Source of the DNA: Bactrocera neohumeralis
Lineage: Eukaryota > Arthropoda > Insecta > Diptera > Tephritidae
Direction of reading: 5' to 3'
Length of the DNA: 64,000 nt
Assembly (NCBI RefSeq): GCF_024586455.1
Contig: NC_065923.1
Location: 47,314,264 to 47,378,263, forward strand
Part shown: one piece after another, positions 24,125-35,100 of the stretch
Layout of the letters: every line of letters starts with the position of its first letter
Numbering within the stretch: position 1 is the stretch's first letter
Program-made: the position numbers and the translations under genes
The notes under the pieces: model-generated
What the model was told of the DNA's origin: nothing
What the model saw: the letters and a program-made list of their open reading frames with translations, nothing else
Databases searched by the model: none

Positions 24125-24900
24125 TGGAATGTCCGGTCCCGCAGCCCAGCTGCTTGATGTCCTCGTAAAAATAAAAGCTGACATCACCGCCGACCACAAA
24201 GTGCCTTGTGGCATTATGTGTGCTTGGCGACTTTAATGCCAGGATGGGCAAAGAAGGTATCTTAGAAACAACAGTCGGTAAATTCAGCCTCCATGATGAA
24301 AGATTCGCAAATGGGTTGAGATTAATCGACTTCGCCGGGGCCGGAAATATGGTTATCTGTAGTACTAGATTCCAGCATAGAAAAATTCACCAAGCTACCT
24401 GGCTGTCTCCGAATCGAAAAGCCACCCACCAGATCGATCATGTTGTGATAGACGGAAGTTACATCTCCAGTGTTTTGGACGTGCGTACACTCCGAGGTCC
24501 TAACATTGACTCCGACCACTATCTTGTTGTAGCCAAGATACGCACACGCCTCTGTGCAGCAAAAAACGCACGTCAACAAACACAAGGAAGGTTCGACGTC
24601 GAGAAGTTGCAATCACAACAGACAGCCGAACGATTTTCTACTCGACTTGCACTCCTGCTCTCTGAAAGCACTCGTCAACAATTTGGTATAAGGGAACTGT
24701 GGGACGGCTTTTTAAGCTCTTTAGGCACAGCGGCAAACGAAACCATTGGTGTTCTGAAAAGGCAAAAAATCAGCTGGTAGGATGAGGAGTGGTTCTACAA
24801 GAGAATGATCCGGTCTTGAAACCTTCTATTAGTCGCTGCATCTTTTCGTAGAATTTTCTAGCATTACCCCTGTCGGAAATCTTTTAAAACTTGGTATACG
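24125..24900 (+). mobile_element. LINE 5' fragment: endonuclease domain with long open frame
   Basis: An open frame of 190 codons (24208-24780) reads LCVLGDFNARMGKEGILETT, continues RLIDFAGAGNMVICSTRFQH and NIDSDHYLVVAKIRTRLCAA, and extends into the segment before the reverse transcriptase. It corresponds to residues of the 6600-6962 minus copy and retains GDFNA and DSDH. Upstream sequence holds a broken AAQLLDVL start region. It ends abruptly after ISW; reverse transcriptase is absent. Confidence 0.85.
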
Positions 24901-24909
24901 TGTTCCTTG

Positions 24910-25760
24910 GGGAAAAAGTGGGGACGAGTTCGTAGATGGGCGTAATCGGTTCACTGCCACATCTACAAAACGCCATTTAACGAAAATCTATAAAGTGTAA
25001 TAACTAAACACCAAATTAGGACTATAATTATGCGAAGGGGTCCCTGTGAGCTAAAAATTACAAAAAAGAAATCTAAGAGCTTAAATGTACCTATCTCCTA
25101 ATGTCCAAATTCGCTCAGAACCACTGACACCGTAAAATTGATAAAAGCAGGTGATAAGCCCGCTCATTTGACAGTTAAAAGTTCGTTTAAAAACAAAAAA
25201 AGGCTATGTATTCGTCGAAAAGCCATATCTCACAATGTTGCCTTGACTTTTCTATATTCTAATTTTAAATTCCATCTCATTCCTTCACCTTCCAAAATGC
25301 AAATCAAGCACCAGTGAATGTATCGGGGTAAAACTTCTCAACAATAGGTCCTTTAAAGGAGGCCAACTTATGACCAAAACGTGTCCAAATCGAAGCTAAA
25401 CTAATCAAGTACCCAGATACCAAATATGTGGATCAAAGTTCCAATTGCGAACATTTTATCGAAAATATAGGTGAATCTGTGATATTTAGTTGAAATTTTG
25501 AGAGAATTCTTTCCTGATAGTAGTACGTCTGTGTGTTAAAAATAGGTTGAATCGGGTTTTGAGCTTCCGGGTGACTTTATATATATTGGCCAACATGTGA
25601 GTTATCTTAATGAATATTAGAGAGCCTGTTTTCTAATAACGGCTCTTCTTTGTGCTTAGAATAAATAAAATCGAGTGAAAACTTGCCCTGAAGTTACTTC
25701 TCTGGCCTTAATCATTGAAAGTATGAAATGTGCGGTTATACCCGAGCAAAGCCCCTCTTA
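24910..25760. repeat. Non-coding interspersed-repeat-like stretch
   Basis: Contains TGGGCGTAATCGGTTCACTG, which resembles the 13130-13690 repeat, and similar phrases such as AAATTCCATCTCATTCCTTC and CCTTTAAAGGAGGCCAACTT. No ORF or terminal repeats were identified. Confidence 0.4.
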
Positions 25761-25918
25761 ACATGTTATAAAAAAGTGAATTGAATTAAAAATAAATGTG
25801 TTCTTGTATTTGTAATTTAAGCAAATTCACAACAATTTTTGTGAACAAATTAAAGTCTAGGCTTTTAAAGGATTTTTGTTACAGACGGACCAGTTCCACT
25901 GTGAGCAACTGTATTTAA

Positions 25919-26612
25919 GGGGGTATTCTGGTCTAGAAGCATGAATTTCAGGTAATTTTTAAATTTTGACTATCCATTTTTTTATTAATTATTTGTTAAT
26001 TTTAGAAGAGTACAGAAAAAATTAAAAACTAAAAAAAGTAAAAAATTTCAAAAATTATGAGCTGACGAAGTGGGGGGTCTCTAAAAATTTCCACGTGACC
26101 ATACCCATGATTTCAACCCTCCTAGTTATCTGAAACCAAAATAAAAAAGATTATTAATCTAGAATAATGTCGCAATAGCCGGAATTACGGAAAAGTGGGA
26201 AACAATTTTTTTCACAAATTGGCGATTGCCTGAAAAAAAAGTTTTTTGGATCACTTTTTCTGACTATTTCGAATTTTTTAAAAATAATAAAAATAAAAAT
26301 TTGGGGATGGGGCTAGTTCCAACCATAGACAAGCCTATAAAGAAGACTCTATAAAAATTTCAAGTAAATCGATCCAGTAGAACCTGAGAAATCGTGGGTA
26401 TCGTTCCGAAAAAGGCAGTTTTGAGAAAAACGCATTTAAAGTTTAGGAGACAATTCTAGTGAACACGGACGCCACGTCACAAAATCGGCTGTATCTCCGA
26501 AAATAAGTCGAATTTTGAAAAATCCTTCCAAGGTCATACTTTTGAAAGTCTAAATTTTCAAGATATGCAAAAAAAATCGATTTTTTTCAAAATCCCAGAC
26601 AAGAATACCCCC
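25919..26612. mobile_element. MITE with G-rich inverted ends, flanked by TTAA
   Basis: Left end TTAA|GGGGGTATTCTGGTCT and right end AGACAAGAATACCCCC|TTAA are reverse complements with one mismatch over about 16 bp. TTAA is present on both sides (25915-25918 and 26613-26616). The inside is A/T-rich and non-coding. It belongs with the similar elements at 44400 and 51174. Confidence 0.75.
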
Positions 26613-26639
26613 TTAAATTACGAAATAAAAATGCTTAGC

Positions 26640-28150
26640 TGTTTCTTTTTGCTTAATTTTTTTTTCTTTTTATTTACTTTATTTATTCACCTTATTTTTT
26701 TCTGCACACTCAGTGTAACTGCAATGCATATGAGAGCGTATGCACTTTTCTATAATGGGCAAGCGCACAGTAGAGCACAACACGCTCCAAGTGTGTTGTT
26801 GTTGTGGCAAATTTCAATACAATTTCGTCATTCGATTTTATTAATATTTATTTTCATCATTTTCTTACCGTATAATATATATATAATAATATATTATATG
26901 CATATACATATATACTATACATATATGTGTGTATGTATAGGTGATAAATTTCAAATTTCATTTCAATTAAAAATTTTGGAATTTTATGCTTTTCCGCTCA
27001 CACTGTTGCGCGCTACGCTCGCCACTGCGCCTACGACTTGACTGCGTCTACCAAACATTTTACCGTTAAACGCGCGCTCTTTAATAGTTTACATTCGTTT
27101 AAATATGTATATATATATATATATATATATGTTATATATATGTATGTTTTCAATATATATATATATATAGTTGTATATTATGTTTACTTATAAAAAAATG
27201 GTATTTCATAGATCAATAATATTAGTTAATAATTTCGCTTGTTGCACACGAACGACAAGCCACACCCATCAGTGGGGCTGAACTTAGGCTTATTTTGCGT
27301 AATATTTATAATTAAATTAGGTGCGAACGTAAAGCGTGGCGCGCATGCGCACTGAAGACACACAAGAGCATAAGCATAAATAACCGTTACTTCCTGACGT
27401 ACAAAAAAATCATAACTTAAATGCTAATTAAACTTAATTACATACATACTTAAACGTTTTATAGTACAAATTATGGTAAATTATACACTCTCTTTACTTT
27501 CTTTACTTTTTACAGTTATACACTTGCGTTCATTTGTAGTTTTGTAGTGGAAACTTGTGGCGCGGGTTTGGGGCTGCTTATGTATGTATGTATATAAATT
27601 ACAGATGTGGTGGAGACATTTTCAAGTGTATTTTTGCAGGTGTTTCTTATTAGGTCTGACTTATGTACTTATATGTTTATAGTTATATAATTATTTACTG
27701 TTATTTCATTCATTTAACTGCGCTGCTGATTTATCTAACTGTTCTATATTTGTTTGCTAGTTACTTTCCGCTAAATTAGTGTAAAAATTACATAGGGTTT
27801 AACAGAGAATTTAAGCGCTTTCCGATTAACATAGCAGAGCATAGTAATAATAATACATACAAACATAACTTGCTTTGCTTTTGAGCTAGTGCTTATGCTA
27901 GCGCTTTGTTGTTGTTAGTTTTGTTATGTTTTCGCTTTGTTTCATATATATTTCACAACATATTTTTTGCTTTGTTTAAACTAAACTCACTTACAGTTAG
28001 TTACAAATGCTTATATACTCGCATATATGTACATATGCATACATATACATTTATATTAATATAATTACGAAAAATAAGGCGCAAATTAGAAGCTAACTTA
28101 TGTCACTAATAATAAATGATTATTACATATTTACTTATTTAGCTTTAAAG
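26640..28150. other. AT-rich flank with microsatellites
   Basis: Contains (AT)n at about 27108-27130 and 27152-27168 and a small GC-richer patch at 26990-27080. A 158-codon frame at 26565-27041 is Phe/Ile-rich and starts within a transposon end, so I do not support it as a gene. Confidence 0.45.
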
Positions 28151-28159
28151 GAAACTGTA

Positions 28160-30480
28160 CAAAAGCTCGCTAAAGAGATATAACGGAAATCATCAACGAG
28201 AAATTATTAAGTTAGAAATTAAAAATTAAAGCAAAGAAAATATGAAAAATTAATGCTGCATTTTATACTATCAAATTAAATAGAAAAGAATCCTAATAAC
28301 CAAAACAAATTATAATTAGAAGTTAAAAATAATATAATTAAAAGTTAAAAAAAATTATAAAAATTAACAAAATTATAATAATAATTAAAAAAAAAAATTA
28401 ATGACATTTAAAAATAATATTAAATAAAATATTGTTTTATTTTATCAAAAATATTTTATTCAAAAATATAAAAAAATTTAATAAATTATAAAAAAATAAG
28501 ACAATTAAAATTAATCAAAATAATTGAAGACCAAAAATTATAAAAAAAATTACAATTTTAATTAAGAAATAAAAATAAAAATTAAGAAAATATTTTAAAA
28601 AATTTAATACAATTCTTTAATTAAACAAAAAAATTTAATTTAAAAAAAATTGAAAAATTAAAACCAAATATTTAAAAAAAATTGTAAACGAAACCATTTC
28701 GATTCAAAAATATAAAAAAAAAAAAATAAGACAATTAAAATTAATCAAAATAATTGAAAACCAAAAATTATAAAAAAATTACAATTTTAATTAAGAAATA
28801 AAAATAAAAAATAAAAAATGTTAAAATAAAAATTAATACAATTAATTAATTAGGTAAAAAATTTAATTAAAATAAGTGAATTGAAAAATTTAATTAAAAA
28901 AAATTGAAAAATTATATACATTATAGATACATATTTAAAAAAAAAAATTAAGCAAAACCATTTTGATTAAAAAATATTTTAAAAATGTAATCAAAAATTT
29001 TTAATTAATAAAATTAAAATAAAAATAATTAAAAAATGTTTAATCAAAAACATTTTAGTTAAAAATATTAAAAAAAAAATTAAGAAAATTAAAGTTAATC
29101 AAAAAATTACAATTTTAATAACAAAAAAATGCATTACAATTGATTAATTAAAAAAAAACAAAAATTTTAATTAAAAAGTGGAAAAAATATTAAAAAAAAT
29201 TGAATACAATTAATTAATTAAATTAAAATATTAAATTTTTTATTAAAAAAAAAGAAATAAAAAAATATTTTTAAGAAATGTTCAATCAAAAATACATACA
29301 TATGTGTGTTGATTAACAAATATTTAAAAATTTAAAATAATCAAAAAAAAATGTATTAAAATAATTGAAAATCCAAGAATAGAAAAAAAAAATTTTAATT
29401 AACAAAATGCAAACAAAAATTAATTAAAGTGTTTAATCAAATTTATTTTAATGAAAAAATATTAATTAAGAAATTTAATATTAATCTAATTATTTGAAAA
29501 CCAAAAATATAAAAATTGCGATTTTGATGAAAAAAGTTAAATACAATTAGCGAAAAAAAAATTGAATTAAAAAATAAAAAAATATAGATTTTGTTAAAAA
29601 TATTTTGATTAAAAAATTAATCAAAAAATAAAAATTTATTAAAATAATAGAAAATCCAAAAATATAAAAAAAAAATAATTTTAATTAATTAAAAAAAGTG
29701 AAATCTCTCATAAGTGGACTTTGGCGAGACCAGCCTTTCTGTCCGGCTAATGGACATAAAAACGTAAACATCATAACTGAGCGTCCCTTTAATAGTGCTT
29801 AGAAACTTAGAAACTGAAATACTAACACTTTAAATGAAAAACCAGAAAAAAATTAATTAAAGTAATTGCAAATCAAAAAACTTAAATTAAAATTTTTCAC
29901 TAAAATTAAAAAAACATAAAACATATAAAATATAAAAAAATTAAAAAAATTAAAAAAAACTATTTTATTAAAAAATAAAAAAAATCTTTTTATAAAAAAA
30001 AATATTTCTACTAAAATTAAAAAAAGAAAATTTTAAAAATTATTTTATTAAAAAATAAAATATTTTTATTCCAAATTAAAAACAAATATTTTGTTAAAAA
30101 ACAATTTCTACAAAACTTAAAAAAAATAAAAAAAAATATTTTAATAAAAAATTAAAAATAAATAAAAAAATATTTTATTAACAAATTAAAAAACAAAAAA
30201 AATTTAAAAATTAAAAAACAATGTTTTTATTCCAAATTAAAAAAATATATATTTTATTAAAAAAAAAATATTTCTACAAAAACTTAAAAAAATAAAAAAA
30301 AAAAATATTTTATTAAAAAATTAAAAAACAAAAAAATTTTGAAAATTAAAAAATATATATAAAAATTTATATATTAAAAATAATATTTTTATTAGAAATT
30401 AAAAAAAAAATTAAAAATCACTAATAAATAAAATTGAGCTAAAAATCAATTAGCAAAAAAATTAAGAATAAAAAATTATA
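28160..30480. repeat. A-rich degenerate tandem repeat block (about 2.3 kb)
   Basis: Almost entirely A and T on this strand, dominated by A-runs and AATTAA words. A unit containing TAAGACAATTAAAATTAATC recurs at about 28496 and 28736 (240-bp period), with weaker copies near 29070, 29335, 29475 and 29630. A different short motif (TATTTTATTAAAAAAT) repeats at 29960-30330. A 100-bp non-A-rich island at 29700-29800 interrupts it. Confidence 0.8.
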
Positions 30481-31981
30481 TTTTTTTCCGGTTTCCCTGC
30501 ATTTTTCTTAGCACGGTGGAGGCAGCGTATAATTAAATTTCAGCATTTCAATATTTTAATAGAATTAATTAGTATGTTCATTTTACGTTTTTATTATTAT
30601 TTTACTTGCCATTGGTTTAGTTTATGATGTGTAAGAGTATGTATGAAGTGATGCATTTTATATATTTATTTTTTTCAAATAATTCAATGCTTTTTTACGG
30701 CATATTTGCATTATTTATAATAAATTGATAGTGTTTTGTATGATTGTGTTGCTGGTGCTTAGTAGAGGTTGCGCTTTATAGTTTTAAATATTTTGCATTT
30801 GATTTAAGTTATTTATTTTTTATTGTAATATATATTTTTTTGTATTTGCTTGCTTAGAGAGAGATCTGTTAGTGAGTTTTTGACAATAATTTACAATTAA
30901 ATTTTAATTTTTTTTAATTTGCTGCGTGAAAGCGTGCAATTTCTTACATATTTTGATATATAATTAATATGTATGTATGTATGTATATAATAACAGTTGT
31001 GGCTGTGACTGTGGTGGCGAAAAATGAAAAAATGCATTAAAATAAAAATACAATTTCATATTATCTACGCAAACGCATTTACAAAACACTGCCTAGTAGA
31101 GCGGCATATCCCCCTTTAAGTCAACCATTTGCCCCGCTGACCCCACTTAACAAATCTTTTTTCTTTGTTTATGTTTTCTTTGCAGTTTTGCACATTTCTG
31201 CAATTTTTTTTATATATTTTTTTCATTTATACAATTACAATAGAGTTGTATCACTGTCTGTAATAATTTCTTTCTCACAGCATTTTAAATTAGTTTTAAT
31301 TATTTTTCTATATAAACATTACGAAAAATTTAAAATGAAAAAAATTATGAATAATAATCGTACATAATGAAAAGCAATTCACAATACTTGGTTATCAATT
31401 ATTTCGCGCTTAAGTTACGCCCTCTCTCTCTCTTTCGCTATCGCTCACTTGCGCTCAAAGTCAGCAAATCGAATTTGGTCATTTTGGAATCGAAACGTTT
31501 TGGGACACATACACATTTACATAGTTTGCTAGACAACACTGCTGTGTTGTTGCTCGAAATAGTCAATAGTCGGTGTGCTGCTTGTGGAACTGCTCGGCTC
31601 GGCGCCGTCGACAGCTTTGTTGCTTTTATAAATGAATGCCATGCTCTCAACCAAATGTATGTATGGACTATGATTGTTTGATTGTTGTTGGAGCATGTGG
31701 AAGTTCGGTTAGTAAGTCACTTTTTTTACACAGAGCATATTTATACATTAGAAACAGCAAATCAGAACTCGCCAATAATTCAAGGAGTGGAAATTTTCAA
31801 AAAATAAAAATTAAAAATGAAAAACACAAAACTAAAAGTGCCAAATTTCAACATTAAGTAATAACAAACTAACTAAATCAACTCTTTTCGTACTTAAATT
31901 AAGGCAAATTAATTAAGTATTAATAATTAAAAAATAATTAATTAAAAAAAAAGTTGATCTTTAAACAATTATATAAACGAC
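30481..31981. other. AT-rich 3' flank of Cip4
   Basis: Likely includes the Cip4 3' UTR (minus strand), whose end cannot be placed. A CT-rich, GAGA-like run (CGCCCTCTCTCTCTCTTTCG) sits at 31418-31438. The 104-codon plus-strand frame at 31367-31681 lacks family features. Confidence 0.4.
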
Positions 31982-32145
31982 TTATGCATACAGTGTACAT
32001 TCAATATAACTAGTCGGCACAAATCCCTCATCCCAGCCGTTCGCGGCGTTGGCACGGCGCACGCGCGTCCAACCGTCGCCCTGATCGATCTCAATGACTT
32101 GCAGTTCTTCGCCCTCAATCATCGGTATGCTGCCTTCGCTGGTCG
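31982..32145 (-). CDS. Cip4: Cip4 last coding exon (SH3 domain)
   Basis: A 164-nt exon after acceptor CCCTTAG, ending with TAA at 31982-31984. It encodes ATSEGSIPMIEGEELQVIEI, then DQGDGWTRVRR, a short insert and EGFVPTSYIECTLYA. The SH3 hallmarks are present: acidic RT loop, the GDGWTRVRR tryptophan motif and the P-T-S-Y motif. Known role of this SH3: binds proline-rich WASP/WAVE-type and dynamin partners. The 3' UTR must continue below 31982 into AT-rich sequence; its end was not placed. Confidence 0.95.
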
Positions 32146-35100
32146 CTAAGGGCAGCAAATATAGAAACAAATTAATAAAATTGCAAGCTACATAGTTATT
32201 TATAACGGTGCTCACCTTCGAAGGGGTAGAGCGCTCGACACGTGCCCAGTGGCTGCAGCACCTCGATCTCCGCTCCATCGTAGTCGTCCTCGCCGATGGC
32301 GTTCTCGTTCGCACTACCCTGTCCTGAACCCGGCAGTGAGGTGTGCGACGTACCCAAACCGCTTTCGGGACTAGCCGAACTGCTGATTTTGTAGCCGCGC
32401 ATGCAAAAGAGGAAATTTGTGTAGCATTTCGTATGATTGGTAATGGTGTATTGGTTTTGATTTGACGCAGCAAACAAGCGAACAATGAAGTGCCAAAAAA
32501 TGATATGAAATAAAAGAGAACACAACGAAACGAATATTTCGTTTGCAATTTAAAACGAATGCTTATGGTTAAACTTAGTTACTAATTTGATAATGTTTTT
32601 GAATTTTCGAATTTTAGAAAATGTGGCAAATCGGGTTATTTTGAGCACGAAAATTTAATAAAATGAAATGAATAATTACACGAGTGAAAAATTTGATGGA
32701 AAAATGGTGTTACAACATACATTGACATATACAATAATGCGGAGGGGAAGGTCATTGACAAAATATACTGTGGGCAAAAATAGTAAGACTTTTTAATTTA
32801 AATTTTGCTCATAATATATAAGTATAGAGTATAAGTGATAACAATTACAGGAAGTTATGAAGGAAAGTGACTTAGAAATATTTTTGCTTATATCTCAAGA
32901 AAATAATAATGAAATAATGAGCAAGTATATACGAAATATATATATATATGTATATTAATTTATGATTTTATTTTTAATTTTTAGCATGGTTTTTACAGTA
33001 CCGATTTGGCTTAATTTTAGTTGTTGTTATAATGGCAAGAATCATAGTTTTGTTAATCAGATTTCTTTTCATTTCTCAAGTCATAAAATCGAGGTACAAA
33101 ATCAAGAAAAATTACAAAAATATTACCGGAAGCCGGGTTGTGACTTTTTTCATTGAATAAATTTTGATTTAAACAGTATATTTACAAATTTTAATTCTAA
33201 TTTTGCTAAATTGTAAATTTTTAGACCAAAATTTTGGGATATATGTATGTAAATGCAAATCAGAATCAAAATTTTAATTTAATTTGAAATTTGAAAATTT
33301 AAATTATATTTTATTTATTTAATTTGAAATTTTTTTGGTAATAATTTGAAAATTAAAAAAATAATTTGTAATTTTAATTAATTTTAATAATTGGAAAATT
33401 AAATTTTTAATAATTGGAAAGTTAGAAAATAATTTGGAAATAAAAATTTTATTTTAATTAAAAATTTAATTAGAATTAAATTTAAAATTAATTTAATTTG
33501 AAAATTTTTTGGTAATAATTTGAAAATTAAAAAATAATTTGAAATTTAATTAATTTTAATAATTTGAAAATTAAATTTTTAATAATTGGAAAATTAGAAA
33601 ATAATCTGGAAATCAAAATTTAGATTTAATTAAAAATTTAACTATAATTAAAAATTTAATTTCAACACATTCATTTGTAATAATTGGAAAAGTAGAAAAT
33701 AATCTGGAAATCAAAATTTAAAATTAATTTAATTTGAAAATTTTTTGGTAATAATTTGAAAATTAAAAAATAATTTGAAATTTTAATTAATTTTAATAAT
33801 TTGAAAATTAAATTTTTAATAATTGGAAAATTAGAAAATAATTTGGAAATCAAAATTTAATTTTAATTAAAAATTTAATTATAATTAAAAATTTAACTAT
33901 AATTAAAAATTTAATTTAATTTGAAAATTTGTTGGTAGAAATTTGAAAATAAAAAAATAATTTGAAATTTTAATTAATTTAAATAATTTGAAAATTTAAT
34001 TTTTAATCCAAAATTACAATTGATAAAGTGCAAATAGTATGAAAGCCCAAGTTTCTCGAGCACTGCTCTAGAGTATTGAATGTGTTGATTTTCTGCGAAC
34101 TCTAGTTCAGATTAGTAGAGCACGAAGTATGCACTAGTAAAAAATGTTAATTCAAAAACAATTTTATTTTTTAATTATAAACATGAATAAAAAATCTTTT
34201 TATTTTCCTATAGGGTCTTTGGTATTAACATTTTTTCCACTCCAGTATTTGGGAATTTATTTTCAGCTTTTCTATTGGCTATTTGGCATGATAAATTTTT
34301 GAGAATTATTATTTTTTAATTAATATTTTCTGGATTACAAAACAAAAACAAATATTTTCGGCGTTACTTTAATTATTTTTTAATACATTTTTTAATACAT
34401 TACGTGCAACCCTGTCCTTTTAAATTGTTTACACGAAAATTAATCTAAATAAAGCGTTTCAATGGATTGCTTCCAAAGAAATTGGGGCCCATTTAGTTAG
34501 TATAACCGGAACTCATACCAGTTTGTGTGCCATTTTGACTTTGGGCACAAATACTCTAAAAACCGGGTATACATAGAAGTTCCACGATGTGTGTAGAATT
34601 CAATGCTAATACAACAACAACAGTGCATAGTTTTAATATTTAGTGGGAAAATATAGGCCACAACCAAAATCTGGACAACAATTATGATTAAAATAAATTT
34701 AGAAAAAATATATAAAATCTTAGTCAATACGATAAAAAAAATGAGTGAATAAAATAAGACGAGGTAAATGTGTAAACGCGCATTTGGCGGGGGATATCTG
34801 TGTGCGTAGCAATAAATACAAAACATTGAAATGAGGATGGGCAAAGAAAGTTGTGAAAACGAATGAAACCAATAAACAAAGGGTATGAAACGGTTAATTA
34901 AATTAGCATGGATGAAGTGAATTGGCAAATGATCTAAAGCTAATTTTTTTTTCTTCAACATAGACTTATGAGTGTACCCGTTATTGTTATTATTATGCCC
35001 ATTTTGTATTTGCGCCACATTATCCTCAGAACCTGACCTGCTTAAGCTGCCACCGTCATCGGCATGATCGTCGCCATCATCGTTGTGATCTTCGGCACTG

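Noticed and set aside
26565..27041. Hydrophobic 158-codon plus-strand frame resembling a membrane protein
   Set aside because: It begins inside the right end of a MITE and is driven by T-rich sequence; no family motif or splice context.
31367..31681. 104-codon plus-strand frame near the Cip4 3' end
   Set aside because: Lies in probable 3' UTR of Cip4 on the opposite strand and shows no recognisable motif.
32765..33160. Possible complete mariner MITE starting at the solo terminal repeat
   Set aside because: No matching right-hand inverted repeat was found downstream.
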